A DNA stretch of 64,000 nucleotides from Oscillospiraceae bacterium (GTDB lineage: Bacteria; Bacillota; Clostridia; Oscillospirales; Acutalibacteraceae). The position numbers were made by a program, and so were the translations under genes. The notes beneath the pieces are model-generated. The model ran no database searches. It was not told the origin of the DNA and was given only the letters and a program-made list of their open reading frames with translations. The stretch is from positions 173,239 to 237,238 of the forward strand of contig DOQR01000004.1 in the NCBI GenBank assembly GCA_003514385.1, written 5' to 3'. Each line of letters opens with the position of its first letter. Positions within the stretch are counted from its first letter, which is position 1. Of this stretch, positions 1-9,407 are shown piece after piece.

Positions 1-109
1 GCAGAGCAGCCTCGAGACCCTTGTCGCGAGAAAGATTCTCTCCGGCGACCTTGACGCGGATTCGACCATAACCGTTGATGTTGAAAACGGCGAGCTCGTC
101 TGCAAATAA
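1..109 (+). CDS. clpB: ClpB-like AAA+ disaggregase, 3' end only
   Basis: The window opens inside a plus-strand reading frame (second base onward) that runs 35 codons to a TAA at 107-109. The visible tail contains ARKILSGDLDADSTITVDV, which resembles the extreme C-terminus of ClpB/ClpA-type Hsp100 chaperones, where a conserved L(A)RxIL(S/A)G segment is followed by a short acidic beta strand. ClpB works with DnaK in the cytoplasm to dissolve protein aggregates. A hairpin terminator follows within about 12 bases, so this is the last gene of its transcript. Only the tail is visible, so ClpB is preferred over ClpC or ClpA by resemblance only. Confidence 0.6.
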   Translation, partial: QSSLETLVARKILSGDLDADSTITVDVENGELVCK

Positions 110-120
110 CAAAATTATAA

Positions 121-166
121 TGCCCGACTGCATGGCGCAAAAGCTGTGCGGTCGGGCAGTTTTTTA
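121..166 (+). terminator. Rho-independent terminator after the clpB-like gene
   Basis: Arms TGCCCGAC (121-128) and GTCGGGCA (151-158) form a GC-rich stem, extended by GC-rich pairing around a short A-rich loop, and are followed by a run of T. Confidence 0.85.
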
Positions 167-180
167 TATCAAAATGCCGC

Positions 181-209
181 TTGACTAAAATATACCTGTA
201 TATTACACT
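181..209 (+). promoter_or_regulatory. Sigma-A type promoter of the broken GH18 gene
   Basis: TTGACT at 181-186 and TACACT at 204-209 are separated by exactly 17 bases, 37 bases ahead of the ATG at 246. Confidence 0.55.
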
Positions 210-245
210 GCAATTGATATAAAAAGAACCGAAAAGGGTCCTGAT

Positions 246-1530
246 ATGAAATTTTTCAAAAAGGTCGAAAGTGCGATACATTCCCGCGCTTTCGCCTACA
301 CGAGCTTTGTGCTCAGCGTCTGCGCCGCAGTGTTTTTGAGCAGTGCGACATGGACATACGGCTGGATAGTAGATCTCTATCCCTCGGGGACAAATTCGTT
401 CCAACTCTTCTCGGCATAATATGCGCGTGCGCGGCTTTGACGCAGTGACCACGGACCGCATAAGGCTCTCGATAGACAAATTCCGCGACGACGCCGTGCC
501 GGCAAACATAAAATCGCTCAAGCTTTACAATGAACCAAAGCGCAATGCAGAGGGATTTGAAGTATCGGCTTATCAGCGGCTCGACGGAGATGTTCCGACG
601 GAGATACTCGCCAAGGGCGACGAATATGTCAGAAACTATGCGAAGTTCTATGATGTGTACAGCACGGTTATCGTCTTTGCCGCCGTTCACTGAGACGAAA
701 ACAGCAATATGAACTTTGGCGAGATGGGCGAAGAGAAGTTTGCGCAGAAACTGACCGCGCTCAAAGAAATAATCGCCAAGCGTCAGAATCAGAGCCACCG
801 CGTGAAACTCATAGTAACCGCACTTGCCGACGGCGCATGGGGCGACGGTCACAATGGAGTCAATGTCTATATGGCATCCCACTGGGAAAAGGTCGTCGAT
901 CAAATAACCGCGCTCGTGAAAAAATATGACTTTGACGGCGTGGATATCGACTGGGAATATCCCGCAAGCGCAGACGACCGGAAAGTATATGACAGCTTCA
1001 TACAGAAGCTCCACCGCGACCTGAAAGCATATAAAGAGGACTCGATAATATCAAGCGCGCTTTCTTCCGGTGCGCTCGGGCTTTCAAAGGAGACTTTTGA
1101 CTGCCTCGATCAGGTTCAGTTCATGGCGTATGACGGAAACGACGAGGACGGATATCAGAGTTCCCTCCAGCAAGCCGAAGAGGGACTGCGCGACTTCGAG
1201 AAAAACGGCGCGGATATCAGCAAAATAAACATCGGAATCGCCATTTACGGCAGACCGATAAGCGACGCACCTTACTGGGCATCGTGGCGCACGCTCGAAA
1301 GCGCGAACTACTGGGACAGCAAGTATTACAACGTCCCCGACGCCGGTCAGATATATGACGGCACATTCTGCTCCCCTGCTCTCGCAGACGACAAGACGGC
1401 ATATGCTCTGCTCAGCGGAGCGGGCGGAGTTATGGTCTTCCGTGTGGGCTGCGACAGGCTGATGGATGACCAGAACTCAGTCACCGGCGGCATTGAAGAT
1501 ACACTTAACAGATATGTAACAGGTTGGTAA
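246..1530 (+). pseudogene. Broken membrane-anchored GH18 chitinase-like glycosidase
   Basis: Three pieces of one gene are visible. An ATG at 246 starts a 57-residue piece with a membrane anchor (hydrophobic around residues 15-35), which stops at a TAA at 417-419. The next piece continues in another frame from 421, so a frameshift lies at about 400-420. This piece meets an in-frame TGA at 691-693 and then continues in the same frame to 1530. The final piece carries the GH18 catalytic signature DGVDIDWEYP (934-963), whose glutamate is the acid/base of chitinases and related N-acetylglucosaminidases that hydrolyse via the substrate acetamido group. The TGA stands where TGG (Trp) would read smoothly. 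With both lesions the enzyme cannot be made; the 273-residue tail has no anchor. Sequencing error at two sites is the alternative. Confidence 0.8.
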
Positions 1531-1537
1531 AACCAAA

Positions 1538-1571
1538 AGCAGGCGGGAAAAATTCTCGCCTGCTTTTAATA
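1538..1571 (+). terminator. Terminator after the GH18 pseudogene
   Basis: AGCAGGCGGG and CTCGCCTGCT form a stem around a short A-rich loop, followed by TTTT. Confidence 0.8.
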
Positions 1572-1665
1572 TACGCAACAAGCAGAGGACTGCCACCGCT
1601 TTCACGGTGACAGTCCAACTGCTAAGAGATATGAGAACAGAGGTATTCAAAATTAGTGATATCGT

Positions 1666-2349
1666 TCAGGCGAGGCTGAAATCGAATTTCATCGCAAGAG
1701 TCACGAAGAGCTTTTGCATCACGCCGTCTGCGATACTGCGCATATCAAGTGAATCGACATAGTCAACAACCTGATTCTGCTTATCTTTCGGAATATCGAA
1801 TGAGTTGAGAGTCATTCTGAGAAGTTTTTCGAGCTTTTTTTCGAGCGTAAAATACTTGTCGCACGGGCGAGCCATATAGGCGCGCATTATACCGGCATTA
1901 CCGATATCCGACTCGTAGAAATCACTCTCCGAATATTGCGGCATTATACCGCCGAATAATTTATAAAGCTCGGAAGATGTCTTTTGGCATATGTATTCGT
2001 TTATTTTCGGCTGCGTATAAGCTTCGACATATATCTGCCTGAGATTTTCATTTAGCTCCGCAAGAGTCATCTGAACCGCCAGTTCAACCGAATACAGAAG
2101 CACGGGATCGCTGCTTCCGCCAACAATGCTTTCAGCGGTACTGAACTGATTGTCAAACATGACATTGACGAGTTCTGTGAGTACTCCGTCCTTGGTACGA
2201 AAAATATTCTGAAATGTTCCCGCCGAGACTCCTGCTTCTCTGATTATATCAAGCATGGTGGTCTCTTTGTAGCCCTTTTCTATGAACATTTTCACGCAGG
2301 CAGAGAGTATTCTGTTTTTTGCTTCGATAACACTGCTTCTCTTTGCCAA
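1666..2349 (-). CDS. TetR/AcrR family transcriptional regulator
   Basis: This 227-residue protein has a typical TetR N-terminus: helices around residues 8-25 (ILSACVKMFIEKGY) and a helix-turn-helix at about 30-50 (TTMLDIIREAGVSAGTFQNIF). The rest is a divergent ligand-binding and dimerisation domain. The start is a TTG at 2349, eight bases after a TAGGAGC ribosome binding site, and no ATG fits better. It has its own promoter and lies downstream of, and codirectional with, the alpha-mannosidase gene, from which a hairpin terminator separates it. TetR proteins usually repress their own or adjacent promoters. The target here is unknown; a perfect GTTGCAAC palindrome just after the -10 is a candidate autoregulatory operator. 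Confidence 0.88.
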   Translation of the reverse strand: MAKRSSVIEAKNRILSACVKMFIEKGYKETTMLDIIREAGVSAGTFQNIFRTKDGVLTELVNVMFDNQFSTAESIVGGSSDPVLLYSVELAVQMTLAELNENLRQIYVEAYTQPKINEYICQKTSSELYKLFGGIMPQYSESDFYESDIGNAGIMRAYMARPCDKYFTLEKKLEKLLRMTLNSFDIPKDKQNQVVDYVDSLDMRSIADGVMQKLFVTLAMKFDFSLA

Positions 2350-2372
2350 AGATTTGCGCTCCTAACGCTTTC

Positions 2373-2415
2373 CTGAGTTGCAACCCAATTATAACATAAA
2401 ATATTATTGATACAA
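2373..2415 (-). promoter_or_regulatory. Promoter and possible operator of the TetR gene
   Basis: On the minus strand TTGTAT (2410-2415) and TATAAT (2388-2393) are 16 bases apart. An 8-base palindrome GTTGCAAC lies at about 2377-2384, between the -10 and the ribosome binding site, a common position for TetR-type autorepression. The operator role is inference. Confidence 0.55.
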
Positions 2416-2435
2416 GTCGTTTGGAGCAAAAAGGA

Positions 2436-2468
2436 CGAAAAAGCCGGAGTGAATAAACTCCGGCTTTC
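2436..2468 (-). terminator. Terminator after the alpha-mannosidase gene
   Basis: Stem AAAGCCGGAGT / ACTCCGGCTTT around a 6-base loop, immediately after the GH38 stop codon, with T-rich flanks in both directions. Confidence 0.85.
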
Positions 2469-2470
2469 CG

Positions 2471-4957
2471 TTATTCTACTATGCCCTCAAGGAAATTTGT
2501 CTCTTTTACATTGCCGTCCTTTGAAACACGAAATGTCTTTATCTCATTGTGACCGAACTCGGCCTCAAAATCGGCATTGAACGATTCACAGACAATATGC
2601 GCTTTTATGTCTTCACCGCGAGTCTCATAGAAACGCATGATGCAGTCGCCGCTGCCGTCCTCGCAGAACTTGAAAGCGGTCATTATTATATTATCCTTGT
2701 CAACCGACAGATAGCTCTTTCTCTGCGGCAATGTGCCCTTGTGGAAGCTTTCCGGCACGGCCATAGGACGAATATTAAACTTTGCCGCTTCATTCATAAT
2801 GCCGCTTTTCTCGGCTTCACCGTCGCCGACGAAAATACCGTATTCAAATCTCTGCATTCCCTCGTCGGTAAAATTGAAGTTTGCCGCAGGGCGATCCGAA
2901 TAGTGATCGGCAAAGATAACATTTCTGATAACCGTAAGGCGCAGGTCGTTGTCCGGGCAGTCGTATGAATACTTCGAGTCGTTGACCACAGCGAGCGTTC
3001 TTCTGCCGCCGTCATCAAAACTTATCGCGCCCCAGCGTCCCGCAGGCTCTTCCTCGCCGTTTGTCGGGCGTTTGATATATGCGCCGGGTATCTCATAAGT
3101 ATTTATTCTGTTCTCTCCGCCGACCGGAAAGCTCATCTTGAGCAGCGTGAAATCTTCCGTCCAGAGTGCTTTGCATTTGGAACGGAGAACTTTCTGTCCG
3201 CTTGCAAGAATGAAGTCCTGAACAAGATACGATCCGCCGAAGCTGTGACGCGTTCTTATAACGGCTCTCGCGTTGTCGTTCTCAACAAGTTCGATTTTTT
3301 CAAGCTTCATGATGCCTTTGATATCATGAAATCTGAACACCATGTGCGCCCATGTGTCGGTCTCGTGGTCGTCTATAACAGTCGGCACCGCGATTGGCTT
3401 ATCTGCGGACGCGTAGTCATATCCGCTTATTTTATCGACAAGCGAAGTTATGAATCCGGTGTGCTCGTCAAACTTGACTTTGAGATACTCGTTCTCCATC
3501 GAGAAGCCGGAAGCGGAAACATCTGTATCGATATGTATTTCCGGCAGGTCGCGGTTTTCGTCCCAGCAGGATTTGAGCCAATAGACGGCATAACCCATTG
3601 CGGGGATATCGGCAATGAACACCGTGTCGAGATGTGAGTCATTGGAGCGCGAGGAGCGGACATTGCTGAAAATCACATCATTACCCGCATCATCGGTCAC
3701 CTGCTTTGACGGGTGATATGTTCTGACCGGTGCTTTGACCGGGAAAGAGAGCGGGTTGAACACAACCACAGGACGCGGAAATTTACCGCAGGAGTGACCT
3801 CTGACCTCGCAGACTGGGTCGGAAACGCCGTCAATCCAGGTATCTATTCTGCGCGCAATACGCAGGAACGCCTCGTTCTGTATTCTGTCTGATATCGTCA
3901 GCGCGTGACCCATAGAAGCGTTAACATCGTCATATGCCTCCATTATCGAGCAACCGCAGAGTATATCGTGGAACTGATTGAAGCAGACGTCAAGCCATGC
4001 CTCTTTGAAATCTTCGGTTCTGTCGCGCATACCGGCAGTCTTCGATGCGACGGTCGCGAAGGCCTCTGAAAAATAGAGTGAATTTTCGAGTTTTCTGTTG
4101 AGCTGTTTTACAAGGCTCGTTGCGGAATAACAGCCGCTAGCATGATGCTGAAGGTCGTCTTTCCAGACCGGCAGCTCGACTTTTTCAAGACAATGCGCCT
4201 CAAAGAAGGCATCGGGAGAAGAGAATACCATATCATGATATCCGTCTCTTTTAAGCTGGGTCTGAACATACTCGATCAATCCCCTTGTCGGGCCGCCGCC
4301 ATGGTTGCCGACACCGTAGAAGATCATCATGCCGTGCCCCTCTTCGTTTATCAGCTTTTCCGCGAGGTCGCGCGATCTGTTTATAGCTTCTGCATTGCCC
4401 GAACCGTATCCGCTCGCATCCGGGATATGGAAAGTCGGTATCTGAGTGCCGTCAAGGCTCTCCCACATAAACATATTTGGTATCTCGGCATTTTCATGAG
4501 CACCGGGGCGCATCATGACATATGCGGTCATACCGCCGTTTTTTATAATCTGAGGAAGCATTCCGCTGTGGCCGAAAGAATCCACGTTGTATGCGGTTTT
4601 ACATATCCTGCCGAATTTTTCGTTGTAATAGAGCTGAGAATAGAGCGCCTGACGGGCAAAGCTCTCTGCCGAGGGCATATTGCAGTCCGGCTGAACCCAC
4701 CAGCCGTTGACGGGCACCCAGCGTCCCTCTTTGACTCTCGCTCTTATCTCCGCGAACATATCGGGATCGATTTCCTCGACCCACTTATAATACGATGCCG
4801 ACGAACAAGTGAACACAAAATCGGGATATTCATTGAGCCTGTCGAGCGCGCTGCGGAAAGTTTGAAGCACTTCCCCGCACCCCTCCTGCCAACGCCAGAG
4901 CCAGATAGGATCAAGGTGTGCGTTGCCTATAAGATGAACTTTAGGTTCATTTGACAT
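2471..4957 (-). CDS. GH38 family alpha-mannosidase
   Basis: The 828-residue protein begins with the GH38 zinc-site motif NAHLDPIWLWRW (His14 and Asp16 as ligands). It carries the nucleophile region YNVDSFGHSGMLPQ with Asp126 in the expected place, a middle three-helix region (about 290-370) and a long C-terminal beta-sandwich part. GH38 enzymes are zinc-dependent retaining alpha-mannosidases. There is no signal peptide, so it probably trims mannosides in the cytoplasm. A GGAGG ribosome binding site stands seven to nine bases before the ATG. The gene follows a GT4 gene by 45 bases and is probably cotranscribed with it. Exact linkage specificity cannot be read from the sequence. Confidence 0.93.
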   Translation of the reverse strand: MSNEPKVHLIGNAHLDPIWLWRWQEGCGEVLQTFRSALDRLNEYPDFVFTCSSASYYKWVEEIDPDMFAEIRARVKEGRWVPVNGWWVQPDCNMPSAESFARQALYSQLYYNEKFGRICKTAYNVDSFGHSGMLPQIIKNGGMTAYVMMRPGAHENAEIPNMFMWESLDGTQIPTFHIPDASGYGSGNAEAINRSRDLAEKLINEEGHGMMIFYGVGNHGGGPTRGLIEYVQTQLKRDGYHDMVFSSPDAFFEAHCLEKVELPVWKDDLQHHASGCYSATSLVKQLNRKLENSLYFSEAFATVASKTAGMRDRTEDFKEAWLDVCFNQFHDILCGCSIMEAYDDVNASMGHALTISDRIQNEAFLRIARRIDTWIDGVSDPVCEVRGHSCGKFPRPVVVFNPLSFPVKAPVRTYHPSKQVTDDAGNDVIFSNVRSSRSNDSHLDTVFIADIPAMGYAVYWLKSCWDENRDLPEIHIDTDVSASGFSMENEYLKVKFDEHTGFITSLVDKISGYDYASADKPIAVPTVIDDHETDTWAHMVFRFHDIKGIMKLEKIELVENDNARAVIRTRHSFGGSYLVQDFILASGQKVLRSKCKALWTEDFTLLKMSFPVGGENRINTYEIPGAYIKRPTNGEEEPAGRWGAISFDDGGRRTLAVVNDSKYSYDCPDNDLRLTVIRNVIFADHYSDRPAANFNFTDEGMQRFEYGIFVGDGEAEKSGIMNEAAKFNIRPMAVPESFHKGTLPQRKSYLSVDKDNIIMTAFKFCEDGSGDCIMRFYETRGEDIKAHIVCESFNADFEAEFGHNEIKTFRVSKDGNVKETNFLEGIVE

Positions 4958-5002
4958 ATATTTTCCTCCTCAAAGAAATTACTTCTTTTTATGAGTACGG
5001 TC

Positions 5003-6046
5003 TTAGCCGTTTATTCTGTCTATAAGCGGACGGGCTGCAATATCGGGCTTGTATTTTTCCGACTCTTTCAGCGATGAAAGTCGCATTGAGTTCCATTTTT
5101 CAGGAGCGGCTGCGATATTTATAAGCTCCTCGGCAAGCCTTTCAACATTGCAGTCTTTTATTATAACTCCTGTCTTACCGGGCACAACAAACTCGGGATT
5201 ATATTTCCAGCCGCTCGCTATCACCGGTACTCCTGCGGACATGGCATCAATAAGCGTTCCGGCAAAGCCCTCGCCTTTATAATAGGTCGGGAACAGCAGC
5301 GCAAAATAAGATTTCAGCGTTTCAACGCTCTTATTCGCCTCGATCGCTCCGCCGTAGCTGATATAATCCGGAAATGACTTTTCGAGTTCTGAAAATCTTT
5401 CTTTATATCCGGCATCAACCTGCCCGAAAATGTCGAGCGTGTATACCGTTCTTCCAAAATGATCGTTGACACTCTTGACCGCATTTGCCGCGTCTTCTAT
5501 ACCCTTTTCTTTCATAACACGCGAAAAAGTGCAGAGCTTATACGGTTCATGTTCAGGATATTCGATACAGTCCTCCACCAGCGGCTCAAGTTCTTTGAAA
5601 TTGTACATAACTACCGCATTCTCAAAGCCTCGTCTCTGCAGAGCGGATTTCATCATATCCGATTCCACATATATTGCATCAAATTTTTTAAGATATCTAA
5701 TAAGCCATTTATGCTCATCTAAAAAAGAATCGAGCCACCCGCCGATGACTATATAATGCACCTTGCGATGATAAAACTTATTATAAATCAAAAACAACGG
5801 TGCAAAAACACGCAGTCCCTTGTAAGCGGGCATCATTATTATATTTTCACAATTCTTGAACAGCTTAAAGACATCGATTGCCATTCGCGGCATGGCTTTT
5901 ATCCCGCCGCAGCTGTCGGCGACAGTCACCTGAGCATCGCCCAAACACTTTTTCAGCTCTTCGGTCACAACTTTTGTTTTAACTGTCTGACCGTTGAGCA
6001 AACTGCGCCCAAATCCGAAGTGACCGCAAATACCCGCTTTTTTCAT
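5003..6046 (-). CDS. GT4-like glycosyltransferase
   Basis: 347 residues with the GT-B two-domain layout. The N-terminal domain includes HFGFGRSLLNGQTVKT. The C-terminal donor-binding domain has LCTFSRVMKEKGIEDA (about 170-185) and the nucleotide-sugar segment GEGFAGTLIDAMSAGVPVIA (about 265-285). This segment is the GT4 E-x7-E region, but its second glutamate position reads Asp in LIDAM. There is no membrane segment. The family transfers a sugar from a nucleotide donor to a glycan or lipid acceptor at the cytoplasmic face. Together with the adjacent alpha-mannosidase and the GT2/PIG-L operon it suggests a polysaccharide-assembly neighbourhood; acceptor and donor are unknown. Confidence 0.88.
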   Translation of the reverse strand: MKKAGICGHFGFGRSLLNGQTVKTKVVTEELKKCLGDAQVTVADSCGGIKAMPRMAIDVFKLFKNCENIIMMPAYKGLRVFAPLFLIYNKFYHRKVHYIVIGGWLDSFLDEHKWLIRYLKKFDAIYVESDMMKSALQRRGFENAVVMYNFKELEPLVEDCIEYPEHEPYKLCTFSRVMKEKGIEDAANAVKSVNDHFGRTVYTLDIFGQVDAGYKERFSELEKSFPDYISYGGAIEANKSVETLKSYFALLFPTYYKGEGFAGTLIDAMSAGVPVIASGWKYNPEFVVPGKTGVIIKDCNVERLAEELINIAAAPEKWNSMRLSSLKESEKYKPDIAARPLIDRING

Positions 6047-6119
6047 TGTTTTTCAGTATCCCTTCATTGCCTGGCAATTTTTTCGAAATGCCACCTAGCG
6101 CACCAATAATGTTAAGTAA

Positions 6120-6148
6120 ATAATAACAGAAACGCCGTGCCCATTCAA
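6120..6148 (-). promoter_or_regulatory. Promoter of the GT4 - GH38 transcript
   Basis: On the minus strand TTGAAT (6143-6148) and TATTAT (6120-6125) with a 17-base spacer, about 75 bases before the GT4 start. Confidence 0.55.
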
Positions 6149-6221
6149 GCGCTTTTAGTCAAAACCGTCAATTGATTTTGTTGACAACAGTAATTGAACC
6201 CAGTTTTTTAACATCATATAA

Positions 6222-6258
6222 AAAAAGCCCCGAAACTGTTGAGTTTCAAGGCTTTTCG
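6222..6258 (-). terminator. Terminator of tRNA-Ala
   Basis: AGCCTTGAAACT and AGTTTCGGGGCT pair with one mismatch or G-U pair around a short loop; on the minus strand the stem is followed by seven T, directly downstream of the tRNA. Confidence 0.8.
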
Positions 6259-6260
6259 CT

Positions 6261-6336
<76 letters not shown>

Positions 6337-6436
6337 AAATATTCAGTTCGTTCGGAACGCTATCTATTATATCAAAAGAAGCGAATTTGTCAATAGTTTT
6401 TTCAAAAAAACTCGTGCAATACGCGCTGCAAAAAAA

Positions 6437-6472
6437 TCGGACTGCGGTAAATGTCTGCCGCAGTCCTGTTTT
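6437..6472 (-). terminator. Terminator after the GtrB-like gene
   Basis: GGACTGCGG / CCGCAGTCC stem around a 10-base loop with a T-run on both sides; just past the stop codon of the GT2 gene at 6476. Confidence 0.85.
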
Positions 6473-6475
6473 TAT

Positions 6476-7414
6476 TTATTTGTCCTCGTAATCAAGAACT
6501 TCTCTTGCGATATATATCGGTCTGTGCTTCGTTTCAATATATGTTCTGGCAAGATATTCGCCGACCATGCCGGTGCAGAAAAGCTGGAGACCGCCAAGAA
6601 GAAGTATAAGTACAACAGTCGTGGCGTAACCGGGAACCTTGATTCCGAACGCCAGCTTCTGGATTATGACTACTATCATATAGATAATAGACGCGGCAGA
6701 AGATGTCAAGCCGATATAAGTCGCAATTTTAAGCGGCGTAGTAGTAAAAGCAATAATGCCGTCCATTGCATATTTGAAGAGCTTCGCAAAATTCCACTTC
6801 GAAGTACCGTTTGCTCGGTCTTCGACGATATAGGGCATATAATATGTGTTGAATCCAACCCAGGAGAAAATACCTTTGGAGAAACGGTGATATTCGCTCA
6901 TGCTGAGCACGGCATCGACCACACGGCGTCTAAGAAGTCTGAAATCGCTCGCGCCGCTCTTGAACTCGATTTCCGAGGTTTTGTTGATAATCTTATAGAA
7001 ACAATTTTTGAACGCTGAGAGAATTTTTGATTCGCGTCTGTCCTCCTGATAGCATGCCACTGCATCATAGTTTGGATCCTTGTCGAGAACTGCCATCATA
7101 TCAAGCACCAGCTCGGGGCGCTGCTGCATATCAGCATCGATAAGACAGACCATTTCTCCCCTGCTCTCCTTGAGTCCCGCATATATAGCCGACTCCTTGC
7201 CGAAGTTTCGCGAAAAGCCGACAACTTTCACATTTTCATCGGATATCTCATAGATATGACGGAGCTTGTCCATCGTCTGATCGCGGCTGCCGTCATTGAC
7301 AAATATAAGCTCATAGTCAAAGCCCTTGTCTTTGAAAACTTCAGTCGCGGTGTTGTAAAATAATTCAACATTGTCCTGCTCGTTATAGCAAGGAATTACC
7401 AAAGACAGTTTCAT
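6476..7414 (-). CDS. GT2 glycosyltransferase, GtrB / dolichol-phosphate-sugar synthase-like
   Basis: 312 residues. The N-terminal GT-A domain starts SLVIPCYNEQDNV and has VNDGS (residues 39-43) and the metal-binding DAD at 93-95 followed by MQQRPE. Two membrane helices follow at about 231-255 and 265-290. This is the architecture of GtrB/YfdH and polyprenyl-phosphate mannosyl- or glucosyl-transferases, which load a sugar on undecaprenyl phosphate for later transfer outside the membrane. It is the last gene of an operon with a PIG-L deacetylase and a large DUF6056 membrane protein. That neighbour could be the outward glycosyltransferase using the lipid-linked sugar (inference). Confidence 0.92.
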   Translation of the reverse strand: MKLSLVIPCYNEQDNVELFYNTATEVFKDKGFDYELIFVNDGSRDQTMDKLRHIYEISDENVKVVGFSRNFGKESAIYAGLKESRGEMVCLIDADMQQRPELVLDMMAVLDKDPNYDAVACYQEDRRESKILSAFKNCFYKIINKTSEIEFKSGASDFRLLRRRVVDAVLSMSEYHRFSKGIFSWVGFNTYYMPYIVEDRANGTSKWNFAKLFKYAMDGIIAFTTTPLKIATYIGLTSSAASIIYMIVVIIQKLAFGIKVPGYATTVVLILLLGGLQLFCTGMVGEYLARTYIETKHRPIYIAREVLDYEDK

Positions 7415-7493
7415 CTTTTTCCTCTCTTTCGGTGTCCGAAAAATTATATTTTAACCTGATAGAGTATAACATACTTTTCGTCAGAAAACAACA

Positions 7494-9365
7494 TTAATTA
7501 TATATTTCTTTTTCAATATTTTGTTCAAGTTTCTTTAAAAGGTCTATCAAATAGCTATCAAACTGGCCGTTTTTTATTATGTTTTCAAATTTGAGCCATT
7601 TAACATCAGCATTAAACAGTTTTTTGTCGGTTTCCTGAAATTTATAATACTTCTGCAATTCCTTTGTGGACAGTCTTGTGATCGTTATCTGATCAAATAT
7701 CTCCGGATGACCTTCAACTTCGGCGCGAACTGTACATTTTCTAAATCCGCTGTCAAATTCAAGTTTGTTTCCGTTGAGTTTAACGCCGCTTCCGTCAACC
7801 ACTTTTAAAGAACAGTTCATTCGTGTATCCGACGAAGATATTCCGAGGATAAGTTCTGATGTATCAGGCTCAACGAAATAGTTGTACATATAATCATCAG
7901 TATCAGCGTTTTTAATTTTCACGAACGAGAAGCCGAGGTCATAATCCGCCTTTTCAAACGCCTCTATTTCACACAGACCGGCTGTATCGCCCTCGAAAGA
8001 TGTCACTTTAAAAGTGAATGCGGTTATCCCCTCTTTAGGTGCAAATTCGATGCGGGTTTCGCTGCCGTTTGCGTTGAGGTTCGGTACATCTATGATGCTG
8101 CCGTCGCTGAATGTTATTGTTCCGCCGAGTATATTTCTGTTAAGGTCATAGTCGTCATAAAGCGATATACATGAAATATTTTGGGGACTTCTGAACTTGA
8201 CCGTTACTACCTTTTCTTTATCGTTCTTATTAAACGACGAAACACAGCCGCTAAATTTCGTCTTTTGGGGAATTGTTTTATCGGTTGAAACGAGCTTAAA
8301 GTCGTTGAGAAGTTTTGCATCGCCGGATGACACCGTGATATCTGCATCATATGTCAGACTGTCTGTGCGCCGATTCCAATATACCATATCACCGTTTATT
8401 ATCCTGGCGGCAAGAGTATATGCAAACTGTGTAAGATGCTTGCTGAGAGCCTTATAATCCGGACATTCCAGAATAGAGCGGCTGACTGCGCCGGAATAAA
8501 CAGGCAATCTGATTCTGTCGCTCCAGTTATATTGCGGAACATCAGTCTCATATATCGGATCATTTAGTCTGTCTTTCGCAGGTTTATGAACACTTTTAAT
8601 GTTGAGTTGATAGAAATCCGGATTTGCTCTCCACGCGGATGAGTATCCGAAGCATTTAAGAACCACCGGCTTATAATCCTTTTTTTCACGAAGGATATTT
8701 CCCATGACCTCTTCAAACGACATGCTGACTCCTCTATGATCTCTGTGGTCATCAAAGTCGATTGCGATTATATAGTCAGGGCAATAATCAAGAATAACAT
8801 CCTTTATATCGTTCAGCACATTCTGACGGGTATATTCGGCATGAGTGCCGTATTTGCTGAAATGATAATCAACAAAATGTTTTCCGGAATTAGTATGATC
8901 CAATCCGCTGCTAAATGATTTTTCTGGTTTTCCGCTCTTGTTTACAAAAATAGTTCCTCCGTCCGGATATCCGAGAAATATAAGTTTATCTTTCGGTATA
9001 CCGAGTGTTTTCAATGAATCCCGCGCTTCGTCCTGACGCTGACGGGCGGTAAAAAATTTGTCTCCGTTCGTAACAAACACAATGCGGGTGTCGGCACCGT
9101 TTTTATATATTTCCGGCAGCACCTGACCGGCTATAAGCAAATCGTCATCCTCGTGAGGGACAAGAACCATTACTTTTTTGCCTTTGAACTGTTCGGAATA
9201 TATGCTGTTTTCAACGCCCTTGCTGTTGTCGAGCTTGCTCAGCTGCGCACGGTATGTCAAAAAAGACACAATTGCCGCCGCAACTGCTATTACAATAAGT
9301 GCAAGAACTGCCATGCATATTATACGAAATATTTTCTTAGATACTTTTTTAGTTTGTGTCTTCAT
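7494..9365 (-). CDS. Membrane-anchored PIG-L (LmbE-like) deacetylase
   Basis: 623 residues. A signal anchor occupies residues 12-38. The PIG-L zinc motif appears as VPHEDDDLLIAG (His71, Asp73, Asp75; usual form HPDDE), with supporting DFDDHRDHRG at about 205-215. The C-terminal half (about 340-600) contains beta-rich, possibly carbohydrate-binding or Ig-like modules. PIG-L enzymes remove N-acetyl groups from N-acetylglucosamine-containing substrates. The anchor places it at the outer face, so it may deacetylate a surface polysaccharide. It lies 42 bases after the DUF6056 gene and 79 before the GT2 gene in the same operon. Its ribosome binding site (AAGCGAGAG) is weak. Confidence 0.88.
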   Translation of the reverse strand: MKTQTKKVSKKIFRIICMAVLALIVIAVAAAIVSFLTYRAQLSKLDNSKGVENSIYSEQFKGKKVMVLVPHEDDDLLIAGQVLPEIYKNGADTRIVFVTNGDKFFTARQRQDEARDSLKTLGIPKDKLIFLGYPDGGTIFVNKSGKPEKSFSSGLDHTNSGKHFVDYHFSKYGTHAEYTRQNVLNDIKDVILDYCPDYIIAIDFDDHRDHRGVSMSFEEVMGNILREKKDYKPVVLKCFGYSSAWRANPDFYQLNIKSVHKPAKDRLNDPIYETDVPQYNWSDRIRLPVYSGAVSRSILECPDYKALSKHLTQFAYTLAARIINGDMVYWNRRTDSLTYDADITVSSGDAKLLNDFKLVSTDKTIPQKTKFSGCVSSFNKNDKEKVVTVKFRSPQNISCISLYDDYDLNRNILGGTITFSDGSIIDVPNLNANGSETRIEFAPKEGITAFTFKVTSFEGDTAGLCEIEAFEKADYDLGFSFVKIKNADTDDYMYNYFVEPDTSELILGISSSDTRMNCSLKVVDGSGVKLNGNKLEFDSGFRKCTVRAEVEGHPEIFDQITITRLSTKELQKYYKFQETDKKLFNADVKWLKFENIIKNGQFDSYLIDLLKKLEQNIEKEIYN

Positions 9366-9407
9366 AGCTCTCGCTTTCTAAATAAAATAATTTAATTATT
9401 CAAATTA

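Noticed and set aside
691-693. TGA read as tryptophan (alternative genetic code) to explain the GH18 gene.
   Set aside because: TGA is the natural stop of other genes here, for example tldD, and the GH18 gene needs a separate frameshift as well.
4142-4954. A 270-codon plus-strand frame inside the alpha-mannosidase gene.
   Set aside because: Shadow of the GH38 gene; no ribosome binding site or recognisable domain.
6143-6153. CATTCAAGCGCT upstream of the GT4 gene matches the anticodon arm of the nearby tRNA-Ala, like an attachment-site remnant.
   Set aside because: The match is only about 12 bases, part of it is the -35 of a good promoter, and there is no integrase or element between the two copies.
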